64,000 nucleotides of DNA from Adiantum capillus-veneris. Its lineage: Eukaryota > Streptophyta > Polypodiopsida > Polypodiales > Pteridaceae. Made by a program: the position numbers and the translations under genes. The notes under the pieces were generated by a model. The model searched no databases. It saw nothing but the letters and a program-made list of their open reading frames with translations, and was not told the DNA's origin. Shown piece by piece: positions 11,861 through 21,399 of the stretch; within the stretch, counting starts at the first letter, position 1; the number at the start of each line of letters is the position of its first letter. Location: assembly GCA_014529385.2 (NCBI GenBank), contig CM043944.1, positions 53,666,768 through 53,730,767 of the forward strand, written 5' to 3'.

Positions 11861-11861
<1 letters not shown>

Positions 11862-12404
11862 CACACTGTAAACTACCTCACATTCTCTAGTCATGTCCAA
11901 TCCCCGTACACCTCGGTCTAGAGGTGCACGAAGATCAAAACCACCGGGTTATAATCTCGTCTTTATTGGTCAATGCCTATATTTGTGGGTACAAGAAATC
12001 TACACACCCACGTCTACATGATAGTGCATGTAGTGGACAAAACCCCTTTGCCTCTTCTCTAACTGTAGCATTTCATAGCATCTTACCATCTTTTCACAGT
12101 AGATCTTTTCACCGTTTGTCTAACTCTAATTTTTTTACTGTAATCTTGAAATTAGACTCTAATATAAAAACTCAATCCAAAATATTATCTTAAATCTAAC
12201 CTAATTGAACATGTGGTGATTCTCTCCATTGAAGGGTAAAAGACATACCAATGAGGATACTAGCTGTGTAGATGTGAAAAGGAGAGCATGTATTTTGAAT
12301 GATTTCATCTTCCCCCACACACAATTTAGAGAGAGAGAGAGAGAGAGAAAAGAGATTGTGTGCACTGTGTACATCATTTCAAAGCGCATCAGCCTTCAAG
12401 TGTC

Positions 12405-12410
<6 letters not shown>

Positions 12411-12465
<55 letters not shown>

Positions 12466-12468
12466 GTC

Positions 12469-12493
<25 letters not shown>
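12411..12493. repeat. (CT)n followed by (TA)n microsatellite
   Basis: CT repeats run from about 12411 to 12463, and TA repeats run from about 12470 to 12493. Open frames rich in LSLSLS here are repeat artefacts. Confidence 0.9.
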
Positions 12494-12503
<10 letters not shown>

Positions 12504-13164
12504 CAATAACCAAAAAGCCACAATTTTCTCCCCTTCAAACCTTCTCCACCAAAAGTGGCCTTTCTCTAAAGAATCATCCTATAAAAATTCTTGTAAGAGT
12601 GTCTTTTGTCCATTAATTAAAAAGCTTTCTTTTGTGTCCTTGCAAAGCTAGAAAGCCCCCCCTCCTCCCAAAAGTAAAAAATAAACAGAATAGTGTTGCT
12701 CCTTTTTGCCTATAATTATCCTCTTTAAAACATTTCATAGGCCCACTCCTAGAAGATAAGACATTTATGTAGGCAAGAACCTACGTTGAAAATAAGTCTT
12801 GTGCTGACCTCTTGTGATTCTCTACAGGTAGAGTGAGATTTCCCTTATGGGATTTCCAACGCTACCCATCAAAGCTAGTATTAAACTCTTGCATTGAAGT
12901 ATTTGTATATGTGAGGCCCATTCACATCTACACAACTGTTGTATGCGGCCCATCACTTGCTTCCCCTCAGGGGTCATAATGGTCTCATCAGACATACGAT
13001 TGATGAGGTAGGCGTATCACTTTGGCATATCCCTCCCATGAACTATAGCAACCCTGTCCGATGAATGCTCATCATCTAGGCCTCTAGGTGACCCCGACGC
13101 AGTGTCCGACGCAGTGACCGAGACACCGGCCACTGTCAAACGCGTAGGCAGTATAATCCTTCGG

Positions 13165-13545
13165 TGTACTCAAAATAAACCTAAATCTAATCTAATCTAA
13201 CTTAGATAAACCTAAATCTAGTCTAACGTATATCTAAATCTAACCTTATCTTAAACGATAAAAAGAGGAAAATGGTATAACCTTTCTATCACCAAAGTGT
13301 GGTAGATTGGTTATGCCATTTCTCTCTTCAATAACAGGTAAATAACGTAAATAAACCTAAATTTAATCTAATATAACGTAAATCTAAATCTAACATAAAT
13401 AAACATAAATATAATCTAATATAACGTAAATCTAAATCTAACGTAAATAAATCTAAATCTAACTAAAAATAAACCTAAATTTAATATAATTTAACTTAAA
13501 TAAACCTAAATCTAATTTAACGTAAGTCTACATCTAACCTAATCT
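13165..13545. repeat. AT-rich minisatellite, CCTAAATCTAA-type units
   Basis: Loosely repeated CCTAAATCTAATCTAACGTAAAT units, with frequent TAAATAAA variants, fill this stretch. It lies inside the CACTA element upstream of its tnp2 gene. The unit looks somewhat like the plant telomere unit CCCTAAA but lacks the CCC and is irregular. Confidence 0.75.
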
Positions 13546-13599
13546 TTAACGTCTTTTGGGAGATCTGAGATCTGAGTTTTCAGACGCTCTCGGTTATTT

Positions 13600-13730
13600 T
13601 TTTTAGCCCTGACGGCGTCGCTATGAGCGTCGCTAAGCTACAAGTAACTTAGCGACGCTGATAGCGATGCCTATAGCGACGCCGTGGTTTTTCACATTTG
13701 AGCGTTGCACTATGAGCGTCGCTACTATTA
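13600..13730. promoter_or_regulatory. CACTA subterminal repeats, right end
   Basis: Repeated AGCGACG and CGTCGCTA motifs in both orientations lie within 150 bp of the right terminus, as at 4500-4860. In characterised En/Spm elements such motifs bind the accessory protein. Binding here is inferred by analogy. Confidence 0.7.
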
Positions 13731-13746
13731 AGTACCTCTTGTAGTG

Positions 13747-13749
13747 ATG
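13747..13749. other. Target-site duplication ATG, right
   Basis: ATG directly follows the CACTA terminus that ends at 13746 and matches 4492-4494. Confidence 0.85.
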
Positions 13750-13805
13750 ACTATGTTTTTTTAGTCTATGATCTATGTAGGATTGATCAAAGAATTGATT
13801 TCATG

Positions 13806-13945
13806 AAGACAAACTTGGTGATAATGAAAGATTTATGAAGATATGTTTGGTGATTCCATATTGATGACAACATGAAGACATGTTTGGTGATGCCATATTG
13901 ATGACAACATGGAGACATGTTTGGTGATGCGATATTGATGACAAG
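13806..13945. repeat. Short tandem repeat, ~45-bp unit
   Basis: GAAGACATGTTTGGTGATGC followed by CATATTGATGACAACAT is repeated about three to four times with variation, directly outside the CACTA element. Confidence 0.75.
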
Positions 13946-13979
13946 CTACACAGCAAATTCACGGAGACACTTCTGAGTA

Positions 13980-14370
13980 CGAGCTAATCGATCGCCTTTA
14001 CACCTCTTTAATGAATCTTTGTATTCATTATTGTATTTGATAGGATAGGAGTAATGTAACTCCTCATAAAACATTCAATGTAAAAGGAGTGATAGCTTCT
14101 CATGAACATTTGTATATTCAATTATTTTTATAATATAACGGTGGGTGTATATAGAGCTGTGGGTTTTTTCCTTGATCCCCCAAGGGTTTTTTCATCCACA
14201 GTTAGGGACCCTTATTTGAGCGGGGGTGTTGAGTTTATATGTGAAGATACTCAATATATGGTTTCTCTATATATGGTACCCCGGTCCCCTCTATATATAC
14301 ATCATTGCATGTGTGTATTCTACACACTTTAGGGTTCTATTTTTGTGCTCTTTCTCTCTCTCTATCAACA
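13980..14370. other. Possible decayed copia LTR sequence
   Basis: The stretch includes GTGGGTTTTTTCC and AAGGGTTTTTTC either side of a short spacer. This resembles the paired (G)GTTTTTTCC motifs in the R region of many plant copia LTRs, which also occur at 59,850. Ends, target-site duplication and internal domains were not found. Confidence 0.35.
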
Positions 14371-14630
14371 GATGCATATTAGGGTTGTGTATGAGCGGCC
14401 TCAATAGCGCTTCTATAAATTGTGCATAAGAGATGTTGTTCAAGGCTTCCATTCTCTCTTTTCTATCACAAGACCTCGATAGTCCACTCTTGAACCCCAA
14501 TTGGGGTTGCATATTGGGGTTTTGTATGAGGGGCCTCAGTAGCGCTTCTATAAATAGTGCATAAGAGATGTTGTTCACGGCTTCCATTCTCTCTTTTCTA
14601 TCACAAGACCTCGATACTCCACCTCATCGT
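14371..14630. repeat. 135-bp tandem duplication
   Basis: Units starting at about 14371 and 14506 share GCATATT(A/G)GGGTT, GCGCTTCTATAAAT, TGCATAAGAGATGTTGTTCA and ACAAGACCTCGATA with few differences. The repeat is non-coding, though short minus-strand frames mirror each other. Confidence 0.85.
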
Positions 14631-14825
14631 ACTTTCACCTTTAATTACTATTCCAACCTTCTTGAGGTTCCAAAGTGGAAATGTTCTTCTATCCATCTAT
14701 CATTAGAATGTCACCATTTGAAAGGGTTTGAAATTTCAATGTTCTAAATATTTGAAGGGCTCCATAGTGCCTATGCTTTCAAAAGCAGGGTACTCTAAAG
14801 TGCTACTCTTCCCTCGTCTTTAATA

Positions 14826-15249
14826 GACACCCTCAATTTTTAGAGGGGATCTATGGTTGAAAATCGGTGTCACTTGTCGGCAAAGATCACAACCGTTGAT
14901 CCCAGATGTGAACTTGATGTAAACTAGATGTAAACTCGGACAAATGTGAACTAGTTGTGAACTTGCATGTAAACTAGATGTGAACTTTGCAAAGTTTGTG
15001 AACTATAGTATTGTGGTGTAAACTCGATGTGAACTAAGATCGTGTCAAGCCAGATTTATGCAATATGATGCTACCGTTCTACATGTTTATCAACACGTGT
15101 GAAATAGCGTAGTGGTAACACATTGGTCTTGGGACGGGGAGGTTGTGAGGTTGAATCTTACCCAATTTATTTTTTCCTCTCAATGAATCGACGGTCCACG
15201 ATCAACAATGATCTAGAACCGTAGATCCCCTCTAAAAATTGAGGGTGTC
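14826..15249. mobile_element. 424-bp inverted-repeat element (MITE-like) with a tRNA-like core
   Basis: The two ends form an exact 28-bp terminal inverted repeat (14826-14853 and 15222-15249) starting GACACCCTCAATTTTTAG. The interior holds several GATGTGAACT-type repeats and a tRNA-like segment near 15097-15166. It has no coding frame. A target-site duplication is not clear: AATA on the left faces AAATA on the right. It may be a MITE that captured a tRNA-derived segment, or a SINE with inverted flanks. Confidence 0.8.
15097..15166 (+). ncRNA. tRNA-like segment with Pol III A and B boxes
   Basis: TAGCGTAGTGG at 15105-15115 resembles a tRNA A box. AGGTTGAATCT at 15148-15158 resembles a B box. 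Around the B box, GTGAG and CTTAC can pair as a 5-bp T-stem with a 7-nt loop (GTTGAAT). A T run (TTATTTTTTCC) follows at about 15167-15177, where a Pol III terminator would sit. The acceptor ends do not pair well, so this is not a functional tRNA gene. Confidence 0.55.
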
Positions 15250-15380
15250 AAATAGAGCGTGGCTTCTCTTCCTTGTGGAAGGGCATATCTCATTTGACCT
15301 TCTAATGACAAAATTTAATAACAATTACAAGTCAATTTTTTAAATTTAGTCCATGTTTGAAGACTCAATTAAAATCCTCT

Positions 15381-15383
<3 letters not shown>

Positions 15384-15432
<49 letters not shown>
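15384..15432. repeat. (CA)n microsatellite
   Basis: An uninterrupted CA run of about 49 bp. Confidence 0.95.
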
Positions 15433-15434
<2 letters not shown>

Positions 15435-15645
15435 TGGGCACGAGAGGCGGAGGGACCCATTGAGGCAGCACTGTAGAGAGCCCAGAGGAGTGGCGGCGAG
15501 AGGGGAATTTAAATGCGCAGGCAATTTGCTACTTTAAGCTGTAGTATTAAAGTGAATTGAAATTTTCAGCCCTTCTAACTTCCAACCACTCAGCCAAAAA
15601 AGATTTTATCTTTCTTTATATAATATGAAAATGAATAACCCACCC

Positions 15646-15891
15646 TCGAGGGGTTCACTATTTCCAAAACTACCATATCACGTGCGTTCAAGACATGTTT
15701 GTAAAACCCCTTATCTGTGAATTTTGTTAGGAATATATTGTATCCTTTTCTTTTAAAATCTATAAGTTTTTTTCAAATTTGAAAAAATAATGCCCTTCTG
15801 TATATATATTTATGTAAGTTTCAAAAACTTTAAATACCCTTCTGTTGAACTCACGCGATAGGTTACACTTTTATTAGGTGACCTCCCCGGG
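15646..15891 (-). mobile_element. 246-bp MITE, copy 1 (minus orientation)
   Basis: This is the reverse complement of 59521-59766, the same 246-bp length, with about 85-90% identity by eye. One end reads CCCGGGGAGGTCACCTA and the other reads TCGAGGGGTTCACTA, an imperfect terminal inverted repeat. The flanks AACCCACCC (15637-15645) and AACCCGCCA (15892-15900) match at 7 of 9 bases. That suggests a 9-bp target-site duplication as in Mutator-like elements. There is no coding frame. Confidence 0.8.
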
Positions 15892-15900
15892 AACCCGCCA

Positions 15901-16516
15901 CCCATTTCATCTCCTCCCAAAGGAGTTTCCAAGACACTTCTTTTTGGTACCACCTAAACATGCTACGGCCCACACAAATTGGGCCATCTCATCGGAGGCC
16001 TTGCAAGGGTCTCTCTCCACAACTTTCAGTAGTACTAATCTTGGATTGATGAATGTCAGTGCAACATCAGGTATAGCTTGGGTGGTAACAAAGGCAATAA
16101 TGGTGAGATTTATGGGGGGCGAATTCAGGTTGCAAGGAATGGGGAGAGGAATGGAGGAAGAAGATGGGTAAGTAGGATGGTAAGGAGAGGCAACCGTTGA
16201 ACTCAAAGGTGAGCTGACTTTCCAAAGGCGTGCCTGCAAGACAGAGCAATGCAAAACCTTATGCTAATGTGATGTGATGCTTGTAGGTTCAAGCAATTGT
16301 TTTGAGCATGGGGAGGGCTCCTAAGTAGTACGGATTGTCTACGTTTGTGGCCCAACTGCCCACAACATTGCCTGCATGACCTTACGCATGGTAAGCCATA
16401 TGCAGTTCTCCCTGCTTACCCGCATCCCTGCCCGCATGATCTAACGCACTGAAGTCTATATGCAACCTATTGGTGACTTGCTGCCTTGCGTGCAGAGTTC
16501 GCGTGCTAGAATTTCG
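15901..16516. other. Unassigned sequence between the MITE and the 14.2-kb element
   Basis: Both strands have open frames of about 100 codons (15878-16171 plus, 15907-16254 minus), but none shows a recognisable domain. A repeated CGCATGATCTAACGCA-like motif occurs at about 16370-16450. No gene call is supported. Confidence 0.4.
16514..16516. other. Target-site duplication TCG, left
   Basis: TCG directly precedes the CACAAGG terminus and matches 30759-30761. Confidence 0.8.
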
Positions 16517-16559
16517 CACAAGGAGCTTTAGACGTACTCCCATATAGTAATCCTTCCAA

Positions 16560-16860
16560 CATTTGATTTATTTGCTAGATGCAAATAGCAAGCCTTGTGT
16601 GCGAGCCCAATTGAACCAGCAATTAAGACTACCTTTTAACTTAATTGCTAGATGGAAAAAGGAATCTTAATTCTGAACCAATTGCTATATAGCAATTTTG
16701 TATATTTACCAAATAGAAGTAGCAAAATCATAGTCACTTCGAAATTCCCATATAGCAATTAGATGTTGTTGCTAGATAGAACAAGTAATATTGTTGTTCC
16801 TATGCACTTACTATATTGCAGTTACTCATACTTACGACATGTAGTTGTTATTCATAAGCA
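16560..16860. promoter_or_regulatory. Subterminal repeat zone, left end of the CACAAGG element
   Basis: Motifs related to AATTGCTAGATG or its complement occur at least six times: TTTGCTAGATGC, TAATTGCTAGATGG, ATTGCTATATAGCAATT, CATATAGCAATTAGA and TTGTTGCTAGATAG among others. One pair forms a perfect palindrome, AATTGCTATATAGCAATT. The same motifs crowd the opposite end, so they are candidate transposase-binding sites. Confidence 0.75.
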
Positions 16861-17139
16861 TTTCATCTTTTCATGTTATACAACTATGAACATGTGACCC
16901 TTTCTCTCAACGGGGGAGGGAGGCGAAGAGAGAGAAAGAGAGGGCGGGGGGTGGGGAGCATCGTAGATATGTCTTTCTTCACAGATGGGTGAGATTATCA
17001 GTTCTTTTCTGTTGAGATCCTGGCTACATCACATAGAAGTATGCACCCCCACAATGGTTCGTTTTACATTCGTCATATAGGCCATTGTGCATCTCCAAAG
17101 GTCTCTTATGTACACAAAATACAACCCGATTGTGTGTGT

Positions 17140-17220
17140 GTGTGTGTTGATTGTGTGTGTGTGCATGTGTGTGTGTGTATGTGTGAGACAGAGAGAGAGA
17201 TAGAGAGAGAGAGAGAGAGT
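17140..17220. repeat. (GT)n then (GA)n microsatellite
   Basis: GT repeats run from about 17134 to 17185, and a GA tract runs from about 17189 to 17219. Confidence 0.9.
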
Positions 17221-17269
17221 TTTTTGACATCTACTATTGGGCATACTCCACAATCAATGCACTCTTAGA

Positions 17270-18200
17270 CACGCATTATCCTTCAAGATGCTGGCATAGG
17301 TGATTGCATCTATAGCTAGGAAGAGGCTCTCACTTTGGTTTTGTTGAAAACAACCTAGAGCTATTTTCCCTTCACCACTTGAACATACCATGTAGCTAGT
17401 CAATTTTGAGCAAGAAGCTAGCCACTTGGACATACCATGTACTTAATTTTGAACAAGAAGCTAGCCAAGCGCTTTTACTGCTTCGGTAAATGCCGTACAT
17501 TTGTCATATGTTTCAATTGAACATTGGCAAGCATTTTTTTTTTTTTGGATCGTGATTCGTCCTCGACTAATAATCTCGCCCTCCATATGTTCACCATATC
17601 AGCTTTTTGCATAATGCTATTTGAAGATGCAAGTCAAGATGTTGAATCTACTAAGAGGTCCTCTCTTTGCATGCAAGAAAAACAACCTAGACCTTCTTTG
17701 TCCTTCGCCACTTGGACATACTATGTAGTCAATTTTGAATAGGAAGGTAGCTAAGCATTTTCGTGCTTTTGCAAATACCATACTATTGTCATATGTTTCA
17801 ACAGAAGATTGCCAAGCGTATCGTTTTTTTTGGATCATCCTCGACTAATAATTTCACATTGTATATATTCACCATATTATCTTTTTGCATAATGCCACTG
17901 GCCTTGAATATGCAAGCCAAGATGCTTGAATCGGATGAGACACCCTCGCTTTGTATCTAACAAAAACTACCAAAAGCTTCGTTGTCTATGTGGTCATGTC
18001 CTTCTTAGAAGGGCACCGCACTAGGCATACATATTGACCAATAAGTGCTTGAAATATACATCTTTCTCAACCAATTAACAACTTTTTGGAATCTCAAAAG
18101 TAAACCACACTTGCATACATGTCAAGAGATGACCTTTGGGATTGGAATTTCATCAACAACTTGTTGTGCTCTCAAAGGTAACCATAGTCCAAGAGACAAC
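17270..18200 (-). pseudogene. Decayed PPR-protein gene fragments
   Basis: On the minus strand, pieces such as YVQVAKDKEGLGCFSCMQRE followed by DLLVDST fit the PPR pattern of a tract like gYvQ-G-gkEAL-cF-MQ-E-pD. Related segments recur two or three times (about 17270-17480, 17500-17800 and 17800-17960) in changing frames with stops. The plus-strand text AAACAACCTAGAGC also occurs near 35,070, in the second PPR-bearing block. PPR proteins bind organellar RNA in plants. These are non-functional scraps, here inside the 14.2-kb transposon. Confidence 0.5.
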
Positions 18201-18431
18201 AATTGAGACACTTTCAAACATATGGACAATCCAAGAGATGCCCTTTAAGGCATAACACACATCCAGAACTTGGCGTGCTGATTCTTCATCTCACCATGTA
18301 TATTTTAGCTATGTCAACCTCTTACATAGTGCATATGCGCTCAAAATGTTGCCAAGAGATGACATCTCGAATCAAGATGTAGTACACGAGATGGAAAATG
18401 AAACTAAAATCTAATCAGTAACTTTTGTGCT

Positions 18432-18560
18432 TTGATAAGTCAATGTAACATTTAATTGTCTAATAACTTGTGTGTAGCGGAAAATAGCATGAACATAGTG
18501 AGCATTTCATTAGAATAGCTTCCTAATGAGAATAACAAGAGTGTTTGGGTGGAGAGAGCA
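18432..18560 (-). mobile_element. Possible copia-type primer-binding site and LTR edge
   Basis: On the minus strand, TTGACTTATCAAAGCACA at about 18430-18447 resembles the plant copia primer site TGGTATCAGAGC. It directly follows a TTACA end. The LTR would lie to the right, starting TGTAACATTTAATTG on the plus strand at about 18448, with the body to the left over the PPR fragments. The same arrangement (LTR, primer site, then PPR pieces) is clearer at 35,800-36,010. The far LTR was not found. Confidence 0.4.
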
Positions 18561-19218
18561 ACGAAAAGTATAACACCTAGTTAGATAGCATGAGTAATAC
18601 TTCAAAAGAGAGAGAAATTAAGCAATTGACAACAGTTGAGGACCGGATTTTCATGGAGCCGGTCCCCCCTCCAAAAGGCTTTGTATTATGGTTTCTCCCA
18701 TCAAGAGAGACATTTTACAATGCAATTCTTTGTGTTCCTTCAATAGTAGCTAGTGCAATGAAGATGGAAAGTTCATACACTAAGCAAAACACTTATCAAA
18801 CACAACATCAATTGCCTCACGGTCTCAGACCCAAGACCTCACACACCTTCGAAGATGGTGAGAGCTAGCGGGGTATGAGAGTAGATTTAGAGGAAGAAGG
18901 AGTATTCTTACGAGAAAGATGTACATCTCCTCACATAATCACTCATATTAGCATAGCTTAGCTTATTGATTAGCATGGTAGAGGAGATAAGCATGCATTG
19001 AAGCTTGGCTCTTGGTTGGATTTGCATCACAAAGCCAAGAGTTGTTGGTTTAGGCCTCCCTTCTCACAAGCTTGAGAAGGAGACAGAGTCTTCTTTGCTT
19101 CACACATGAGATTGTGTGAGTGTGTGTGTGTGTGTGTGTGTGATAATGCCTTCCAAAAATCAGTCCCCTCTCTCTCTCTTGATCGACCCCTCTTGCTATT
19201 TGCTCATTCTCACACCTC

Positions 19219-19542
19219 ATTGGACCTCCCCAGGCCTAGCCAATGAAAATCAAAAAGCATAAGTGATAGTCTTCTGACATGTGTCCCCCTTTCCCCTTTT
19301 GTGAGATCTTTACGTAATTACTTAATTTAACTAAACTCTCATTGGACCCCTTTGCCTCCTGGCCAATAGGAATCAGGCAAGCCATTTGGTTGTTGAATGC
19401 TCATTGGACCCCTTGGGAGACTGTCCAATAGTCTTCTAGAGAGCTTAATTCTTATTGGTTCTTTTATTAAGTGTTTTTAAATTAATTAAACTATATTTAC
19501 TCTAGTTTAATTCTCATTGGTCCACCTCGAAGGCCATCCGAT
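19219..19542. repeat. Four copies of an ATTGG-N16/17-CCAAT inverted motif
   Basis: ATTGG pairs with CCAAT at 19219-19244, 19341-19367 and 19403-19429, and with CCGAT at 19516-19542. The span is 26, 27, 27 and 27 bp. Each copy starts CTCATTGG(A/T)CC and is usually followed by AGGAAT or a similar tail. They sit in sequence that may belong to an LTR. CCAAT boxes are known promoter elements, but function here is only a suggestion. Confidence 0.75.
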
Positions 19543-19619
19543 AGGAATTGAGTACACCTTGTGGACATCTGCGCTAGGGAGCTGACATGTGTCCCTCATT
19601 CCCTTTGTGTAAAGGGAGC

Positions 19620-19620
<1 letters not shown>

Positions 19621-19667
<47 letters not shown>
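19621..19667. repeat. (GT)n microsatellite
   Basis: An uninterrupted TG/GT run of about 47 bp. Confidence 0.95.
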
Positions 19668-19668
<1 letters not shown>

Positions 19669-20243
19669 TTTCTCTCTCATCTCCTACATCTAGGGCTCAC
19701 CCCCTCCTATGTAGGGATGGTTGAAGACTTTTGGGACACACAAAAGGCATCCAATTTCCCTAGGCTTTTGACCTTCGGACAGAACCTTTGAATTTTGGAA
19801 CCTTAGCATTTTGAAGTATTAATGGGCTGAACCTTAGGGTCTTTGAAGCCCATTGGTGCACATTGCTCCTTTGTAGATGGTCCCCCCTTTTGGATCCCTA
19901 TTTACCCTCCTTTAGATCCCTATTGTGGCACGTTGAGTACTTTGGCAAGCAGCTGTCACGTTGCATACATATTGACCCCGAGGATGCTCAATATGTGTCG
20001 TGCTTCAGTAACCCACTAATTTTATTAGTGTATCCTACTAACTTTGTACAGATCCTTCTTCTTAGCATAGGCTTTTAGCGATATACTAGAATAGACTTTC
20101 AAGACCTCATCATTCTATTCCCCTCCATGTTTGGGTTGTCTAGCAAATATTATTGGACATCAATCGTGGAGAATTGATATTTGACATCATTTGACATAGT
20201 CATCAAATATCCTGGGATGTGAAATTATGAATTGATATCCTGT

Positions 20244-20263
20244 GGGGGGGGGGGGGGGGGGGG
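20244..20263. repeat. Homopolymer of 20 G
   Basis: Twenty consecutive G residues. Such a run is unusual and prone to assembly or sequencing error. Confidence 0.9.
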
Positions 20264-20379
20264 TTTGCGCATTCGTGGGGCGAAGTGTAGGATCGACTGA
20301 GCTCAAACGATAGTTTTCTAAGAGATGTTGTTGCCTGATAAGTTTCTTTTTTAGTTTTTTAGGGCGAGTTACATCACGT

Positions 20380-20450
20380 AGTGCATTCGCTCGGTTGGCT
20401 TAGAGCAAGAGCTTCTATCCTTGATCGCATGCGTTCAATACCTGCAATTA
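20380..20450 (+). ncRNA. Possible tRNA-derived SINE head or decayed tRNA
   Basis: GCTCGGTTGGCTTAGAGCAAGAGC at about 20389-20412 resembles a tRNA D-arm with an A box. GCGTTCAATACCT at about 20431-20443 resembles a B box. The spacing fits a tRNA-like unit. No SINE tail or target-site duplication was identified. Confidence 0.45.
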
Positions 20451-20772
20451 TGCCTTATCGTTTTAGAAGAGGAGTTTACAAGAGGTAAATACCTACGTTA
20501 AGAGATGGAATATTCTTGACTAATGAATAAATTGAAGAACCTGCAAGTATGTACCAACGATTTTGGAAAATAAAAAGAAAAGCAGAATCAACACAAATTC
20601 TCTTGGAGTCTGCATGGATCAAAGAGATTCCCTTCACTAATACATTCGTGGCCTCTGGGATCTGCATGGCTCAAAGTTCAAACTGCTGTCTCAAACAAGC
20701 TTTCCTTTTCTCTCTCTACGTAGAGCAGGTGGGTGGGAATATCACCACTCATGTCCTGCTGTAAGGACGCAG

Positions 20773-20907
<135 letters not shown>

Positions 20908-21324
20908 CGTTAGATTTGCAAGGGCAAGGGAAGGCATGCTATGCGTCTGTGTTGGCAGAAAGAAAGGAAGTAGGGATTCTACGGAATATTCCAGCAAATG
21001 AATTTCTTTTGGCACTTACCAGTATGTCGTCACGATTTTGCAAATTGTTTTATTAGTGGGTATCTACCCGAGATACCCTCAAACCGAAAGTCGAATACCA
21101 AAACAAAAGTCGGGCATGCGAGGTAGGAGGAGGGATGGGGCAAGGCTTGGCGTAGATGATGGCGCATGGTCAGTTTTGCTGACAACTGAGCCGGAGTCAC
21201 GAACAATTGTAAACACCGGAGGAGGGGGTGGCATGAGCAACAGGCTAGGAAGTGAGCGCGCAACAGAGAAAGGGGGGCCTTTATTATTTTTTTAACGTTG
21301 GTTGTTGAGTTGTCGACAACATGG

Positions 21325-21395
21325 ATGTTCGTCGGCATGGCTTATGCGAAATTCTCTCTAGGGTCAGCCAGCTCCCAGGTTCGAATTCGCCACAC
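21325..21395 (+). ncRNA. Possible second tRNA-derived SINE head
   Basis: GGTTCGAATTC at 21378-21388 is a near-consensus B box preceded by CCAGCTCCCA, as in plant SINEs. A weak A box (TGGCTTATGCG) lies about 40 bp upstream. The 3' end is not defined. Confidence 0.4.
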
Positions 21396-21399
21396 TGTT

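Larger units (their letters stand above)
4495..13746 (-). mobile_element. Complete CACTA (En/Spm) transposon, 9,252 bp
   Basis: The left end reads CACTACAAGAGGTTG from 4495 and the right end reads TACCTCTTGTAGTG up to 13746, giving a 13-bp terminal inverted repeat. ATG lies directly outside both ends (4492-4494 and 13747-13749), the 3-bp target-site duplication expected of CACTA elements. TAGCGACG-like subterminal motifs cluster at 4500-4860 and 13600-13730. Genes lie on the minus strand: a tnp2-type transposase (8355-11708), then a Transposase_24-type gene (5262-6553). A 1-kb internal tandem duplication separates them. Both genes contain stops or frame changes, so the element is non-autonomous now. 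Confidence 0.92.

Noticed and set aside
13165-13545. Interstitial telomere repeat
   Set aside because: The unit is CCTAAATCTAA-like and irregular. No run of CCCTAAA is present.
15097-15166. A functional tRNA gene
   Set aside because: The acceptor stem does not pair and the B box departs from consensus. It is better seen as tRNA-derived.
15907-16254. 115-codon minus-strand ORF and its 97-codon plus-strand shadow
   Set aside because: No recognisable domain. The two frames overlap each other and partly a MITE end.
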